DNA from: Cytobacillus luteolus
GTDB taxonomy: Bacteria; Bacillota; Bacilli; Bacillales; Bacillaceae_L
Direction: 5' to 3'
Assembly (NCBI RefSeq): GCF_017873715.1
Contig: NZ_JAGGKM010000001.1
Coordinates: 124,001 to 188,000 of the forward strand
Length of the DNA: 64,000 nt
The notes under the pieces were generated by a model. That model was not told where the DNA came from. It saw only the letters and a list, made by a program, of their open reading frames with translations, and made no database searches. Both the position numbers and the translations under genes were made by a program. Below, piece by piece: positions 8,417 through 17,955 of the stretch (its first letter is position 1; each line of letters starts with the position of its first letter).

Positions 8417-9664
8417 TTGGACAATAACCAATTGATTATTGAAAACATGGATAATCCACAACATCTGGAGAGGATGTTCAGAAAAGACCCAAAATCTTTT
8501 AGGAAGTCATTCTTACACGCTTGGGAACAATATCCAGATTCACCTGTTCTTGCTGTTTGGCATGAAAGATTGCATTTCAAGGAGACAGAAAATGAGGAAA
8601 AACCTTTGCTTCTACAAAAAGGTTTTTTGTTAATGAGTATTTTAGCGATTCTCGCTGGGATCATAACTAGGGTCATTTTCCATTTTGTCGAACAGGAAGC
8701 AATAGCTCCAGTTAATCTGGCTTTTGGAATAATTCCCTTTATTGCAGCCTACTTTGTTTTTTATAATAGTCCGAATAAGAAGGTTCTCTATACACTTATA
8801 TCGCTGTTCCTTGTCTCTGTAATTTATCTAAACCTACTTCCTATAGATTACAAAGACAGTATCATTCTTGCCTATTTGCACCTACCGATCTTCTTGTGGG
8901 TAGTAGTAGGGCTAGCCTACACAGGAAATGACTATGCAATAGGTGACAAAAGATTAGCTTATCTAAAATTCAATTTGGAATTTGGTATTTTATATGGAAG
9001 CATGGCAGTTAGCGGAATGCTGCTTGCAATGTTAACGTTGCAGTTATTTAGCTTTGTGGGGCTTCGTATAGAAGACTTCTATTTTAGAAATATCGTGCTA
9101 TTTGGTGCTGCAGGTCTCGCAGTCGTGGCAACACACCTAGTATCAAAAAATCTTAAACTTGCTAAGAACATTACACCATTTTTAGCTAAAATTTTTAGTC
9201 CACTTGTTCTGGTCACATTGTTGGTCTATCTTATAACGGTGTATTGGGTCGGAAATAATCCATTTCTAGACCGAAATTTCCTTCTAGCCTTCAATGGAAT
9301 TCTACTTTTTGTATTGGTTGTGACTGTATTCTCTATTATCGAAAGCGATACAGACGAGAAAAAGAATATCTTTGATTATATCAATTTCAGCTTAATTGTT
9401 CTTGCGCTTATCATTGACAGTGTTGCTTTGTCGGCCATTGTGTTCAGGCTTTCTTCATATGGAATTACGCCTAACCGACTTGCTGTCTTAGGTGTAAATC
9501 TAATTATCTGGGCAAATTTAATTTGGATCATGCTTTCCTATGTACGTTTTCTACGAAACAAAACCGGACCTTCAACCATCCAAGATGCTATTACGAAGTA
9601 TTTGCCAGTCTACGGTCTGTGGGCAGCTGTTGTTGTATTTATCTTTCCTTTGGTTTTTAAATAA
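8417..9664 (+). CDS. DUF4153-family multi-pass membrane protein
   Basis: The start is TTG 8417, eight bases after GGGAGG; the nearby ATG at 8410 is out of frame and stops at once. The 415-residue protein has a soluble N-terminal segment of about 75 residues followed by about ten transmembrane helices. The late block RLSSYGITPNRLAVLGVN is characteristic of DUF4153 proteins. The role is unknown; related proteins are annotated only as integral membrane proteins. Its own promoter and a terminator at 9675-9719 make it monocistronic. Confidence 0.75.
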   Translation: MDNNQLIIENMDNPQHLERMFRKDPKSFRKSFLHAWEQYPDSPVLAVWHERLHFKETENEEKPLLLQKGFLLMSILAILAGIITRVIFHFVEQEAIAPVNLAFGIIPFIAAYFVFYNSPNKKVLYTLISLFLVSVIYLNLLPIDYKDSIILAYLHLPIFLWVVVGLAYTGNDYAIGDKRLAYLKFNLEFGILYGSMAVSGMLLAMLTLQLFSFVGLRIEDFYFRNIVLFGAAGLAVVATHLVSKNLKLAKNITPFLAKIFSPLVLVTLLVYLITVYWVGNNPFLDRNFLLAFNGILLFVLVVTVFSIIESDTDEKKNIFDYINFSLIVLALIIDSVALSAIVFRLSSYGITPNRLAVLGVNLIIWANLIWIMLSYVRFLRNKTGPSTIQDAITKYLPVYGLWAAVVVFIFPLVFK

Positions 9665-9674
9665 AAAACTTGAG

Positions 9675-9719
9675 ATGCCTGTTCACTTATCGAGTTAGGT
9701 TGGTGAGCCGGCATTTTAT
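9675..9719 (+). terminator. Imperfect terminator hairpin
   Basis: ATGCCTGTTCAC (9675-9686) pairs with GTGAGCCGGCAT (9703-9714) with mismatches in the middle, followed by TTTTATCTT. Confidence 0.5.
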
Positions 9720-9846
9720 CTTAAACCCCTAAGTAAGCCACCCCATCCTTCAAACTCTTTCCCAGCAATGATAGAATGAGAAGAACAATCAAAACGGTAG
9801 ATGAATAAACGATTCATAGCCAATTAGAAAAGGAGCATATATCTAA

Positions 9847-10362
<516 letters not shown>

Positions 10363-10390
10363 TAGAAAAAATACAAGAAGGGGTGTTCAC

Positions 10391-10915
10391 ATGAGAAACG
10401 GTACTATTGTCCAGATGTTATCCGTTTTGGCATTTGTCCTTATGTTCGTAACAGGGTGTTCGGATAAAGATTATGAACCTTATGAAACCGATGCGAATAT
10501 GACCACAATCCAAACCTATTTGGAAAAAGAGTTCAAAGGGCCTGGAAGTGAGCTAATTGGTGCATTTGAGAAGGAAGACCCATATCCACCTGAATTACAA
10601 GCGTATGTTGAAAAAAACTATACCCCACTTGTTGCCAACACTGAACAATTTCTAAACAAGAATCATATTTTGCTGTATTTACGATTTGCTCATGAAAATG
10701 GCTACAAATTAAACACAAAAAGTATACATATAGAGAGGATAGATGATAACCAAGTTAACGCCTTTAATTATGAAGCTGAAGTGAATTATAGTAAAAATGG
10801 TAAAACAAACACCGCTACTGTCACTGGGAGAATGAATATCAATGACAATGGTAAGATATCAATCATTCGAAATATAGATGATGGTGGGTTACTAGAAAAA
10901 TTGAATCAGAAATAA
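10391..10915 (+). CDS. Hypothetical lipoprotein, 174 aa
   Basis: Residues 1-22 form a lipoprotein signal peptide, with the lipobox FVTG-C at C23, so the protein should be anchored to the outer face of the membrane. The mature part is hydrophilic and predicted alpha then beta, with no recognised catalytic motif. The C-terminal half (SIHIERIDDNQVNAF, TVTGRMNINDNGKIS) looks like a small beta-sheet domain. Start ATG 10391 after AAGGGGTG. It follows paiA by 28 bases and may be co-transcribed, but shared function is not implied. Confidence 0.65.
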   Translation: MRNGTIVQMLSVLAFVLMFVTGCSDKDYEPYETDANMTTIQTYLEKEFKGPGSELIGAFEKEDPYPPELQAYVEKNYTPLVANTEQFLNKNHILLYLRFAHENGYKLNTKSIHIERIDDNQVNAFNYEAEVNYSKNGKTNTATVTGRMNINDNGKISIIRNIDDGGLLEKLNQK

Positions 10916-10916
10916 T

Positions 10917-10940
10917 CGACAGGGGCCTGGCACCTGTCGA
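10917..10940. terminator. Short GC-rich hairpin between convergent genes
   Basis: TCGACAGG and CCTGTCGA form a perfect eight-pair stem with loop GGCCTGGCA. On the minus strand it is followed by TTATTTC, so it fits better as the end of the 10958-11488 gene. The CAGG-CACCTGTC core is a common short palindrome in Bacillus intergenic DNA. Confidence 0.45.
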
Positions 10941-10957
10941 TCAGAATTGAGATTATC

Positions 10958-11488
10958 TTAGTTTAACTTAATATTATAATGAAGAAACATATTACGAATT
11001 GTACGAATTTCACTTGCATGCACTCTATTGATTTCGAGTAATTCTTCTTTGCCATTTTTAAAAGTTAACTGTATTTTTTTAATTGACTCATTCGTATTAT
11101 CAATAACTTTAGCTTCCTCAATCTCTTCCCAGTTGTATTTTTCTTCTAGCATATGATTTTTAATCGTAATATCGTTGTAGGAAACAAGTGTATAATATCC
11201 CAAATTAGCATAACAACCTATAGCGATTGATACTACTAATAATAATGTTCCTGCATAAGTCCATATCTTTCTTTCAAGTATCATACCAATGCAAGCCATA
11301 ACGAATATACCCGTAGCAATGAAGGTTAGGATATTTGTTAAAAAAGGTGTTTGCACTAAAATAGTATCTCCACTTTGAAACATTAAAAAATGTAAAAGGT
11401 TTGGGCCTATGAAACTACTTATAAGTCCTGACAATCCACCAATAATTAATAGTACTAACCAATATGTATCCCTATCTATCTGACGCAT
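10958..11488 (-). CDS. Membrane protein paralogue A, 176 aa
   Basis: This protein has three or four transmembrane helices in residues 10-110, with RDTYWLVLLIIGG near the start and ILTFIATGIFVMACIGMILERKIW in the middle. A soluble C-terminal domain of about 70 residues follows (YNWEEIEEAKVID, IQLTFKNGKEELLEI), which may be a small PH-like beta domain. It is a clear paralogue of the 11612-12136 product along its whole length. Function unknown. The start ATG 11488 follows GGAGGG. It is separated from its paralogue by a strong terminator, so the two are expressed independently. Confidence 0.65.
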   Translation of the reverse strand: MRQIDRDTYWLVLLIIGGLSGLISSFIGPNLLHFLMFQSGDTILVQTPFLTNILTFIATGIFVMACIGMILERKIWTYAGTLLLVVSIAIGCYANLGYYTLVSYNDITIKNHMLEEKYNWEEIEEAKVIDNTNESIKKIQLTFKNGKEELLEINRVHASEIRTIRNMFLHYNIKLN

Positions 11489-11576
11489 AATACACCCTCC
11501 CTACATCAATTTACAAATATTTACGTTTAACTTGAGGTAAGGTTTCATATTTTTCGGAATTTTTACTTTAAAAAGA

Positions 11577-11607
11577 GGTACACGAATTCACAATCAATTC
11601 GTGTACC
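11577..11607 (-). terminator. Strong terminator of paralogue B
   Basis: GGTACACGAATT (11577-11588) and AATTCGTGTACC (11596-11607) form a perfect 12-pair stem. On the minus strand it is followed by CTCTTTTTAAAG. It lies five bases beyond the stop of the 11612-12136 gene. Confidence 0.85.
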
Positions 11608-11611
11608 ACTT

Positions 11612-12136
11612 TTAGTTGATGTCGATACCATTCTGAGCCAGTCTCTGTTCGATCAGTTTAACTATAGTAGGGCTATCTATTTCAATTGTTTTTTCATTAC
11701 CATCATTGAAGATAAGGTGAAGTTCTCGCCCATCATATTGATATTCATCAAGATAAGTAGCTTCAGCAATTTCATTCCAACCATACTCTTCTTTTTGCAG
11801 CGATTTCACAATTGTAATTTCATCTAACGAAACTAGAGTGTAGTTTCCGGCTAGAGAAATGTATCCCATGGCAATTGATAACAGCAAAAAGAGTATACCT
11901 ACATAATTCCAAACCTTTTTTTCAAAGATCATACCGATACAAAACAATATGAAAAAGCCAGCGGCAATAAACATTAAAATGTTTGCAGCAAACGGGGTGA
12001 TCACCATAAAGGTATCATCATGTTTAAAATAAGTATGGTGTACCAAGTCTGGCCCGGCTAATCCAGATAAAAAGCCTATGACTACACCGATTATTAGTAA
12101 TACTACCCAATACGTCTTATCAATTTTGTGTAACAT
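11612..12136 (-). CDS. Membrane protein paralogue B, 174 aa
   Basis: This is the second copy of the family at 10958-11488: KTYWVVLLIIGVVIGFLSGLAGP at the N-terminus, then FIAAGFFILFCIGMIFEKKVWNY, and a soluble C-terminus with YGWNEIAEATYLDEY and LIFNDGNEKTIEID. The two copies have clearly diverged but align without large gaps, so the duplication is not recent. Start ATG 12136 is behind a GGGGGG-like site. Function unknown; a membrane sensor or regulator of another protein is only a guess. Confidence 0.65.
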   Translation of the reverse strand: MLHKIDKTYWVVLLIIGVVIGFLSGLAGPDLVHHTYFKHDDTFMVITPFAANILMFIAAGFFILFCIGMIFEKKVWNYVGILFLLLSIAMGYISLAGNYTLVSLDEITIVKSLQKEEYGWNEIAEATYLDEYQYDGRELHLIFNDGNEKTIEIDSPTIVKLIEQRLAQNGIDIN

Positions 12137-12262
12137 GTCTGCTCCCCCCTGTAGTTATACATAGTGATAGTTATGTTTACGGATTGCAGTTGGAAAAAGT
12201 TTCATTTATTGGGAAACTTATGTTTGTTTGGTGACTGTTAATGTAAATAAATTGGAGGAAAA

Positions 12263-12540
12263 GGGTGCAAATAAGGTTATTGATGCTTCTTAATGTAAAA
12301 AGCTGGATTTGAGGTGTTTCGAAAGAGGCGATTGGTACCTCTTGATGTAAAAAACTGGATTTGAGGTGTATCAAAAGGGGCTAATGATGCACCTGGATGT
12401 AAAAAACTGGATTTGAGGTGTATCAAAAGGGGCTAATGATATACCTTAATGTGAAAAACTGGGTTTGAAGTGTATCAAAAGGGGATAATGATACACCTTG
12501 TGTAAAAAATTGGGTTTAAAGTGTATCAAAAGAGCCTAAT
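12263..12540. repeat. 52-bp tandem repeat array, about five units
   Basis: The landmark (A)TGTAAAAA recurs at 12293, 12345, 12397, 12449 and 12500, giving spacings of 52, 52, 52 and 51. Each unit holds an inverted repeat, GGTGTATCA - AAAGGGGCTAA - TGATGCACC (best at 12475-12498, where TGATACACC restores full pairing). A degenerate partial unit lies at 12263-12292. The array is in the divergent region between paralogue B and the ABC operon. No coding potential is evident. Confidence 0.85.
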
Positions 12541-12670
12541 CACACCAACAAATATAAAAACCCCAAATCCCCTTAAATTAAATCCTCCAAAAAATGCCCC
12601 ACCCCAAACATGTCAAAATATTACACCTCCAAAGTCAATACAGTGTCCCCTAATCAACACCCCATCCCTT

Positions 12671-12694
12671 TATAATAAAAAGAAAGCGATTACA
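12671..12694 (+). promoter_or_regulatory. -10 box and cre-like site before the ABC operon
   Basis: TATAAT at 12671-12676 is followed directly by AGAAAGCGATTACA (12681-12694), which matches the CcpA cre consensus TGWNANCGNTNWCA at all fixed positions except the first. No good -35 was found. CcpA repression of the operon is inferred. Confidence 0.5.
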
Positions 12695-12722
12695 TAGAGA
12701 TTTGAGGGGCGGTGATACAAGG

Positions 12723-13664
12723 GTGAATCCGAAGCTTGAACGAAATGAACTTAACGTGAAGACAGACATCAACCGGATATCAAAGCGAAAAACGAATCTT
12801 AAAAAAGCACTAACGTATTTGGCCTTTGTTGGGCCAGCACTGGTTTTCTTCTTAGTTATTCAGATCATACCATTCCTTATGGGAGTCTATTACTCTTTTA
12901 CTTCTTGGAATGGAGTTAGTTCGGTGGTCGAATGGGTAGGACTCGAAAACTACAAAAAGATTTTTACGAGTGATCCACAATTTTTTAGTTCCTTCTTATT
13001 TACAACGAAGTTTATGCTTGCTGCAGTAGCGGTTAGTAATTTAATAGGATTTGGCTTCGCACTCCTACTAAATGCGGCCTTGAAAACAAGGAACATCCTA
13101 CGTACAGTGTTTTTTATTCCCAATGTTATCGGGGGGCTACTACTAGGGTTTATCTGGCAGTTCATTTTCATAAAAGGTTTTTCATCAATTGGAAATGTAA
13201 CTGGGCTAGCTTTCTTTAAGCTACCTTGGTTAGGTGATGAAGTTACAGCGTTCTGGGGAATTGTGATTGTATTTGCATGGCAAATTAGCGGATACATGAT
13301 GGTCATTTATATCGCAGCTCTTCAGGGGGTCGACAATTCATTACTTGAAGCGGCTAGGATTGATGGGGCGTCAAATTTTACACTTTTAACAAAAATCATT
13401 ATTCCATTAATTCTTCCAGCCTTTACAATTTGCTTCTTCTTAACGATTTCGATGGCATTTAAAATATTTGACCTTAACCTATCTTTAACTGGCGGTGGAC
13501 CGTTTAACTCTACTCAGTCGGTTGCGATTAACATTTATCAGGAAGCATTCCAAAACAATCGCTATGGGTTAGGGACAGCAAAATCGATTCTATTCTTCCT
13601 AGTGGTGGCAGTGTTCACAACTGTTCAAGTTATGCTCACTAAGAAAAGGGAGGTAGAGGCTTGA
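12723..13664 (+). CDS. Carbohydrate ABC transporter permease 1 (MsmF/UgpA type)
   Basis: The start chosen is GTG 12723, since GGCGGTGAT (12708-12716) is a good Shine-Dalgarno match; a TTG at 12702 would overlap it. The 313-residue protein has six transmembrane helices and the permease EAA loop EAARIDGASNFTLLTKIIIPLILP. It forms the transmembrane pore with the next gene product, taking substrate from the binding lipoprotein at 14567. The ATPase is not encoded here, as is usual in Bacillus where MsmX serves several such importers. The stop overlaps the next start. Confidence 0.9.
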   Translation: MNPKLERNELNVKTDINRISKRKTNLKKALTYLAFVGPALVFFLVIQIIPFLMGVYYSFTSWNGVSSVVEWVGLENYKKIFTSDPQFFSSFLFTTKFMLAAVAVSNLIGFGFALLLNAALKTRNILRTVFFIPNVIGGLLLGFIWQFIFIKGFSSIGNVTGLAFFKLPWLGDEVTAFWGIVIVFAWQISGYMMVIYIAALQGVDNSLLEAARIDGASNFTLLTKIIIPLILPAFTICFFLTISMAFKIFDLNLSLTGGGPFNSTQSVAINIYQEAFQNNRYGLGTAKSILFFLVVAVFTTVQVMLTKKREVEA

Positions 13665-14488
13665 TGCAGAAATATACTAAGAGAACTTTTGGTTTAGAGA
13701 TAATCGGGATTATACTCGCCATTATCTTCTTAATTCCTTTTTACTTTGTTCTTATCAATTCGGTAAAGAGCTTTGCCGAAATCTTGATAGATGCAGCTTC
13801 ATGGCCGAAGGAAATACTTTTCTCAAACTATTCCAAGGTTTGGGAGATTATCAATTTTCCGAGGGCATTTTGGAATTCGTTAATCATTACGGTGTTTAGT
13901 AACATTGGGTTGGTCGTAATAAGCTCAATGGCAGCCTGGAAAATGGTTCGAACACCAGGGAAGTTAAGTAAATTCTTATTTATCCTGTTTGTTTCGGCAA
14001 TGGTTATTCCATTCCAAACGGTGATGATTCCGCTTATGAAACTTGGTGGAGCATTAAATCTAACAAACAGTATTCCTGGACTTATCATTATGTACTTCGG
14101 TTTTGGTGTTCCATTATCATTATTCCTTTATCACGGTTTTGTGAAAACGGTACCAATCGAAATTGAAGAATCTGCTAGAATTGATGGGTGTAGCCAGTTT
14201 GGAGTATTTTGGAGAATTGTATTCCCACTCCTAAAACCAATTACAGTAACCATCATTATCCTGAATACACTCTGGATTTGGAATGATTTCCTTTTACCAT
14301 TGCTTGTTTTACAGGACGCAGAATTGCGAACGATACCACTTGCAACAAGCTCATTCTTTGCGCAATATACAAAGCAGTGGGATATGGGACTCGCAGCACT
14401 AGTACTAGGTATAACGCCAGTGATAATCTTCTTCCTATTCCTGCAAAAGCACATTATTAAAGGAATTGCACAAGGATCTATCAAGTAG
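13664..14488 (+). CDS. Carbohydrate ABC transporter permease 2 (MsmG/UgpE type)
   Basis: ATG 13664 overlaps the stop of permease 1 by one base, with AAAGGGAGGT ten bases upstream. The 274-residue protein has six transmembrane helices and the EAA motif EIEESARIDGCSQFGVFWRI. It is the normal partner of permease 1 in the CUT1 sugar-importer family. A 78-base gap containing a stem-loop precedes the binding-protein gene. Confidence 0.9.
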   Translation: MQKYTKRTFGLEIIGIILAIIFLIPFYFVLINSVKSFAEILIDAASWPKEILFSNYSKVWEIINFPRAFWNSLIITVFSNIGLVVISSMAAWKMVRTPGKLSKFLFILFVSAMVIPFQTVMIPLMKLGGALNLTNSIPGLIIMYFGFGVPLSLFLYHGFVKTVPIEIEESARIDGCSQFGVFWRIVFPLLKPITVTIIILNTLWIWNDFLLPLLVLQDAELRTIPLATSSFFAQYTKQWDMGLAALVLGITPVIIFFLFLQKHIIKGIAQGSIK

Positions 14489-14497
14489 GTACTACTC

Positions 14498-14526
14498 TTT
14501 ATATCTTCTATTTTAATAGATATAAA
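14498..14526 (+). other. Stem-loop between permease and binding-protein genes
   Basis: TTTATATCT (14498-14506) and AGATATAAA (14518-14526) form a perfect nine-pair AU-rich stem. There is no T-tract. In importers such hairpins can protect the binding-protein mRNA so that it is made in excess; that role here is inferred. Confidence 0.5.
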
Positions 14527-14566
14527 GATATATAAATTATTTGTAAAATTAAAGGGAGGTCAAACC

Positions 14567-15865
14567 ATGCTAAAACGCTTTACTTTCTTATTTTTATCCG
14601 TGTTATTATTCGTTGGGATTCTAGCAGGCTGTTCTTCAACTGAAGAAACAACGACTGAAGACAAACCAAAAGATGATGCTAAACCAGCAGATAAGACTGA
14701 AGAACAAGTAACATTAAACTTCTTCCAATTTAAAGTGGAGATTGCTGATCAGCTTCAAAAAATGATTACTGAGTTTGAGGCAGAGCATCCAAATATTAAG
14801 GTTAAGCTTGAAACTGTAGGTGGAGGCGCTGATTACGGTGCTGCTTTAAAAGCGAAATTCGCTTCAGGTGAAAAGCCAGATATCTTTAACAATGGTGGAT
14901 TTAAAGAGCTTGAGCTTTGGAAAGAGCACTTAGCTGATCTTTCAAACGAGCCTTGGGCTGGGCACGTTCTTCCAATTGGTAAAGTACCAATGACAGATAC
15001 AGATGGCAAACTATATGGAATGCCAGTTAACTTAGAGGGTTATGGTTTTATCTACAATAAAGACCTATTTGAACAAGCAGGAATTACTTCACCACCGGGA
15101 ACAATTACTGAGTTAAAAGCTGCTGCTGAAAAATTAAAAGCTGCAGGTATTACACCTTTCTCTGCTGGATATGGCGAGTGGTGGGTAATTGGACAGCATT
15201 TACTTAACATCGGTTTTGCACAACAAGACGATCCAATTGCATTCATCGAAGGACTTTATGATGGATCAGAAACATTTGTAGGAAATGAGAAATTCCAACA
15301 ATTTAAAGAAGTTCTAGATACAGAGATTGGTTTTGCTAATGATAATCCGTTAACAACAGATTACAATACGCAAGTTACACTATTTGCTTCAGGTCAAGCA
15401 GCAATGCTACAACAAGGTAACTGGACTGAAAACATGATTTACGAAATCAACCCAGACATGAACATGGGCTTCCTACCAATTGCAATTAGCGATGATGCAG
15501 ATGCTAACCGCTTACCAGTTGGTGTACCAAATAACTGGGTACTAAACAAAAACTCTGAGAACCTAGAAGAAGCAAAACTATTCCTAAACTGGATGGTATC
15601 TTCTGAAACAGGTAAACGCTACATCACAGAAGAGTTCGCATTCATCCCAGCATTTGACAACATCGAACCAACAGGCTTAGGAGCACTAGGTCAATCAATC
15701 CTAGAATTCTCTAAAGACGACAAGACAATCCCTTGGACTTGGTTCAGATGGCCAGACGGAGCAAACAAAGAATTCGCAGCAACCATCCAAGAATACGCTG
15801 CTGGAAGAATCGACTACGACACAGTCCTAGAACGATTCCAAGCAACGTGGGATAACCTAAAATAA
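14567..15865 (+). CDS. Sugar-binding lipoprotein of the ABC transporter
   Basis: A 432-residue family 1 extracellular solute-binding protein. The signal peptide ends in LAG-C22, followed by an acidic Thr/Glu/Lys-rich linker to about residue 48. The mature fold starts at VTLNFFQFKVE and includes ASGEKPDIFNN and the YGMPVNLEGYGFIYNKDLFEQAG block typical of CUT1 binding proteins. The many Trp, Phe and Tyr residues suit sugar stacking. The ligand cannot be read from sequence. ATG 14567 follows AGGGAGGT. A terminator at 15883 ends the transport part of the cluster. Confidence 0.92.
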   Translation: MLKRFTFLFLSVLLFVGILAGCSSTEETTTEDKPKDDAKPADKTEEQVTLNFFQFKVEIADQLQKMITEFEAEHPNIKVKLETVGGGADYGAALKAKFASGEKPDIFNNGGFKELELWKEHLADLSNEPWAGHVLPIGKVPMTDTDGKLYGMPVNLEGYGFIYNKDLFEQAGITSPPGTITELKAAAEKLKAAGITPFSAGYGEWWVIGQHLLNIGFAQQDDPIAFIEGLYDGSETFVGNEKFQQFKEVLDTEIGFANDNPLTTDYNTQVTLFASGQAAMLQQGNWTENMIYEINPDMNMGFLPIAISDDADANRLPVGVPNNWVLNKNSENLEEAKLFLNWMVSSETGKRYITEEFAFIPAFDNIEPTGLGALGQSILEFSKDDKTIPWTWFRWPDGANKEFAATIQEYAAGRIDYDTVLERFQATWDNLK

Positions 15866-15882
15866 GAAATACAAAAACGGAT

Positions 15883-15919
15883 GAAAGCATGTCGATACAA
15901 TGACGTGCTTTCTCTTTTA
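15883..15919 (+). terminator. Rho-independent terminator after the ABC operon
   Basis: GAAAGCATGTC (15883-15893) pairs with GACGTGCTTTC (15902-15912) with one G-T pair, followed by TCTTTTA. Confidence 0.8.
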
Positions 15920-15966
15920 CCTCTTACTATCTTAAAGAGGTTTGTTTAAAGTTTGACTTCTTAATT

Positions 15967-16095
15967 GATAAATGGCAGACAAAACTACGAGACTCCTGCG
16001 GGAATGCAAGTGATGTGAGACCCCGCAACGAAGAATGAGTGAGGAGGCTCACAAGCGGCCCCGCGGAAAGCGAGTAGTTTTGACTGCCATTTATC
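15967..16095. repeat. GC-rich palindromic Bacillus element, copy 1
   Basis: This 129-bp element is bounded by the inverted repeat GATAAATGGCAG (15967-15978) / CTGCCATTTATC (16084-16095), extended by CAAAACTAC / GTAGTTTTG. The core reads GAGACTCCTGCGGGA, GTGAGACCCCGCA, GAGGAGGCTCAC and CCCGCGGAAAGCGAGT in order. The same core is at 32491-32613. Its GC content is far above its surroundings. Elements with this core are widespread in Bacillaceae genomes. The 15866-16176 gap holds nothing else but the terminator. Confidence 0.85.
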
Positions 16096-16176
16096 TCACT
16101 AAAACACCAAAGAAAACACTACCTCTAAAAGCCCCAACACTTTATACTTTAACTAAGGGTCCCTAGGAGGTCACAC

Positions 16177-17955
16177 ATGATCAAAAAAAGCATACGCAAC
16201 AAACTAATCGTCCTACTACTTCTAACAACCATCATCCCTTTTGGAACATCCATCGTCATTACCTATTTTCACACGAAAAACTACCTAGAAGACCAGGTCG
16301 TAAAAGAAAATAGCAACCTACTATTCCAAGGGAGAGTCAATCTAGAAAACTATATTAACGAACTAAACGGTTTAACTCTATCACTCTACAACAACCCGGA
16401 TTTCATGAACTACTTACGAAATTCCAACAACACCAATAACTACTTAACTATTGGAATCGTAAAAAACGTCATGCAAACGATTTTATACGCCGAGGATAAT
16501 ATTAATTCGGTCTCGCTCACCTTTGCTGAAGATAATCGAATTGTAGCGGCATCCAAGCGATCAACCGTTGTATTTTCAAGAACGATTAATAACGAAAAGA
16601 AAGACATCTTTCAAAAGGCAAAGGAAAGCCCTTTTAATATGTATATTGAACCGGTGAATGTCAACGAAGCTAGGAACAAAACTATCTCGATTCACCGCTC
16701 ATTTACGAATGTTCCATCAGATGAAGTACTTGCGTACATAACACTGGAAATTACTCCAGAAAACATACTGGAAATTAGTAGTAACTTATACAACGAGGGT
16801 TCAGAGGAGTTTTATTTGTTATCTCCAGAAGGGACTCTCATTTACAGTTCGAATGCTGACATCTCACTAAATGAGAAGAACCAAAAATGGATTGATAAAA
16901 TGATCTATTCCAATCAAGAAAAAGGTATGCTCGAATGGAAAGAGGACGCTTTTAATGGGGTTATGATTTATGATCGTATCCCTGATTCTGCAGGAGGCTG
17001 GTATCTAGTCAAACGCGTTCCTTACACGACATTATATGAAAGTGCCTTTAATGTCGCAAAAATTAACATCATGTTTGGGGGCATCGGCCTATTACTCGTT
17101 ATTTTAGCAACCTTATTCGTATCCTTTAAAATCACATCACCAATCCGAATTCTATCGCAAAATATTCAACAAGTAGAAGAAGGGAAGATGGAAGTCCAAT
17201 TTGATTCACTAGGGCAAGATGAAATCGGAATTTTAGGCAATCGTTTCAAACAAATGGTTGAAAAAGTAAATCATCTGATCAACCGGGAATATCGCTTACA
17301 GCTTGAAAATAAAACAAATCAATTAAAGGTCCTGCAATCTCAGCTTAATCCGCATTTTCTATACAATGCATTGCAGTCAATTGGTACGGTTGCTTTAAAA
17401 AATAACGTCCCCCAAATCTATACACTTGTGACACACCTTTCAAAAATCATGAGGTATGGAATGAATATGGAGGAAGATATCGTTCCGTTAATTAAGGAGA
17501 TTAATTATACAAAAGCCTTCCTTCTTCTACAAAAAGAGCGTTTTGGCGAGCATCTCCACTATACAATTGAGCTAGAAGAATCAATATCCAATGTGGCTGT
17601 ACCAAAGATGCTGCTTCAACCGATTATCGAAAATTATTTTAAACACGGCTTTGATATAAGAGAAGGAGTCGGAAGCATAAATATAGAGTGTAAGCAGGAT
17701 GAGGACGATTTAGTCATTACTGTTTGTGACAATGGGGTTGGAGTATCTGACCAAAGGCTGAAGGAAATCTATCAGTATTTTGAGGAAGGTAAGCGAAACA
17801 GAGATGAAGAAGAATCAAATATCGGGTTGAAAAACGTCTATGTTCGCTTAAATCTATATTATGAAGATCGTGCTAGCTTGCAATTAACGAATCTAGAAAA
17901 CGGGGGCTTTGCCGTAACTATTAAACTCCCAATCCATGAGGAGGGTATGAAATGA
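16177..17955 (+). CDS. YesM-type sensor histidine kinase
   Basis: This 592-residue protein starts at ATG 16177 behind AGGAGGT. It has a transmembrane helix at about 10-32, an extracellular Cache-like sensor to about 295, a second helix at about 296-318, then a HAMP domain. The phospho-acceptor is H393 in QLNPHFLYNAL, and N486 in IIENYFKHGF marks the ATP-binding N box. GIGLKNVYVRL-type sequence lies near the C-terminus. It belongs to the LytS/YesM histidine kinase group, which typically senses extracellular sugars or binding proteins. ATGA overlap with the response regulator gene shows coupling. Confidence 0.92.
   Translation: MIKKSIRNKLIVLLLLTTIIPFGTSIVITYFHTKNYLEDQVVKENSNLLFQGRVNLENYINELNGLTLSLYNNPDFMNYLRNSNNTNNYLTIGIVKNVMQTILYAEDNINSVSLTFAEDNRIVAASKRSTVVFSRTINNEKKDIFQKAKESPFNMYIEPVNVNEARNKTISIHRSFTNVPSDEVLAYITLEITPENILEISSNLYNEGSEEFYLLSPEGTLIYSSNADISLNEKNQKWIDKMIYSNQEKGMLEWKEDAFNGVMIYDRIPDSAGGWYLVKRVPYTTLYESAFNVAKINIMFGGIGLLLVILATLFVSFKITSPIRILSQNIQQVEEGKMEVQFDSLGQDEIGILGNRFKQMVEKVNHLINREYRLQLENKTNQLKVLQSQLNPHFLYNALQSIGTVALKNNVPQIYTLVTHLSKIMRYGMNMEEDIVPLIKEINYTKAFLLLQKERFGEHLHYTIELEESISNVAVPKMLLQPIIENYFKHGFDIREGVGSINIECKQDEDDLVITVCDNGVGVSDQRLKEIYQYFEEGKRNRDEEESNIGLKNVYVRLNLYYEDRASLQLTNLENGGFAVTIKLPIHEEGMK

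Noticed and set aside
12177-12374. Minus-strand 65-aa ORF
   Set aside because: It runs through the 52-bp repeat array and has no ribosome binding site.
15967-16095. Insertion sequence or structured riboswitch at the GC-rich element
   Set aside because: No transposase or known aptamer pattern; the same core recurs at 32.5 kb after trmL, so a dispersed repeat is the better description.
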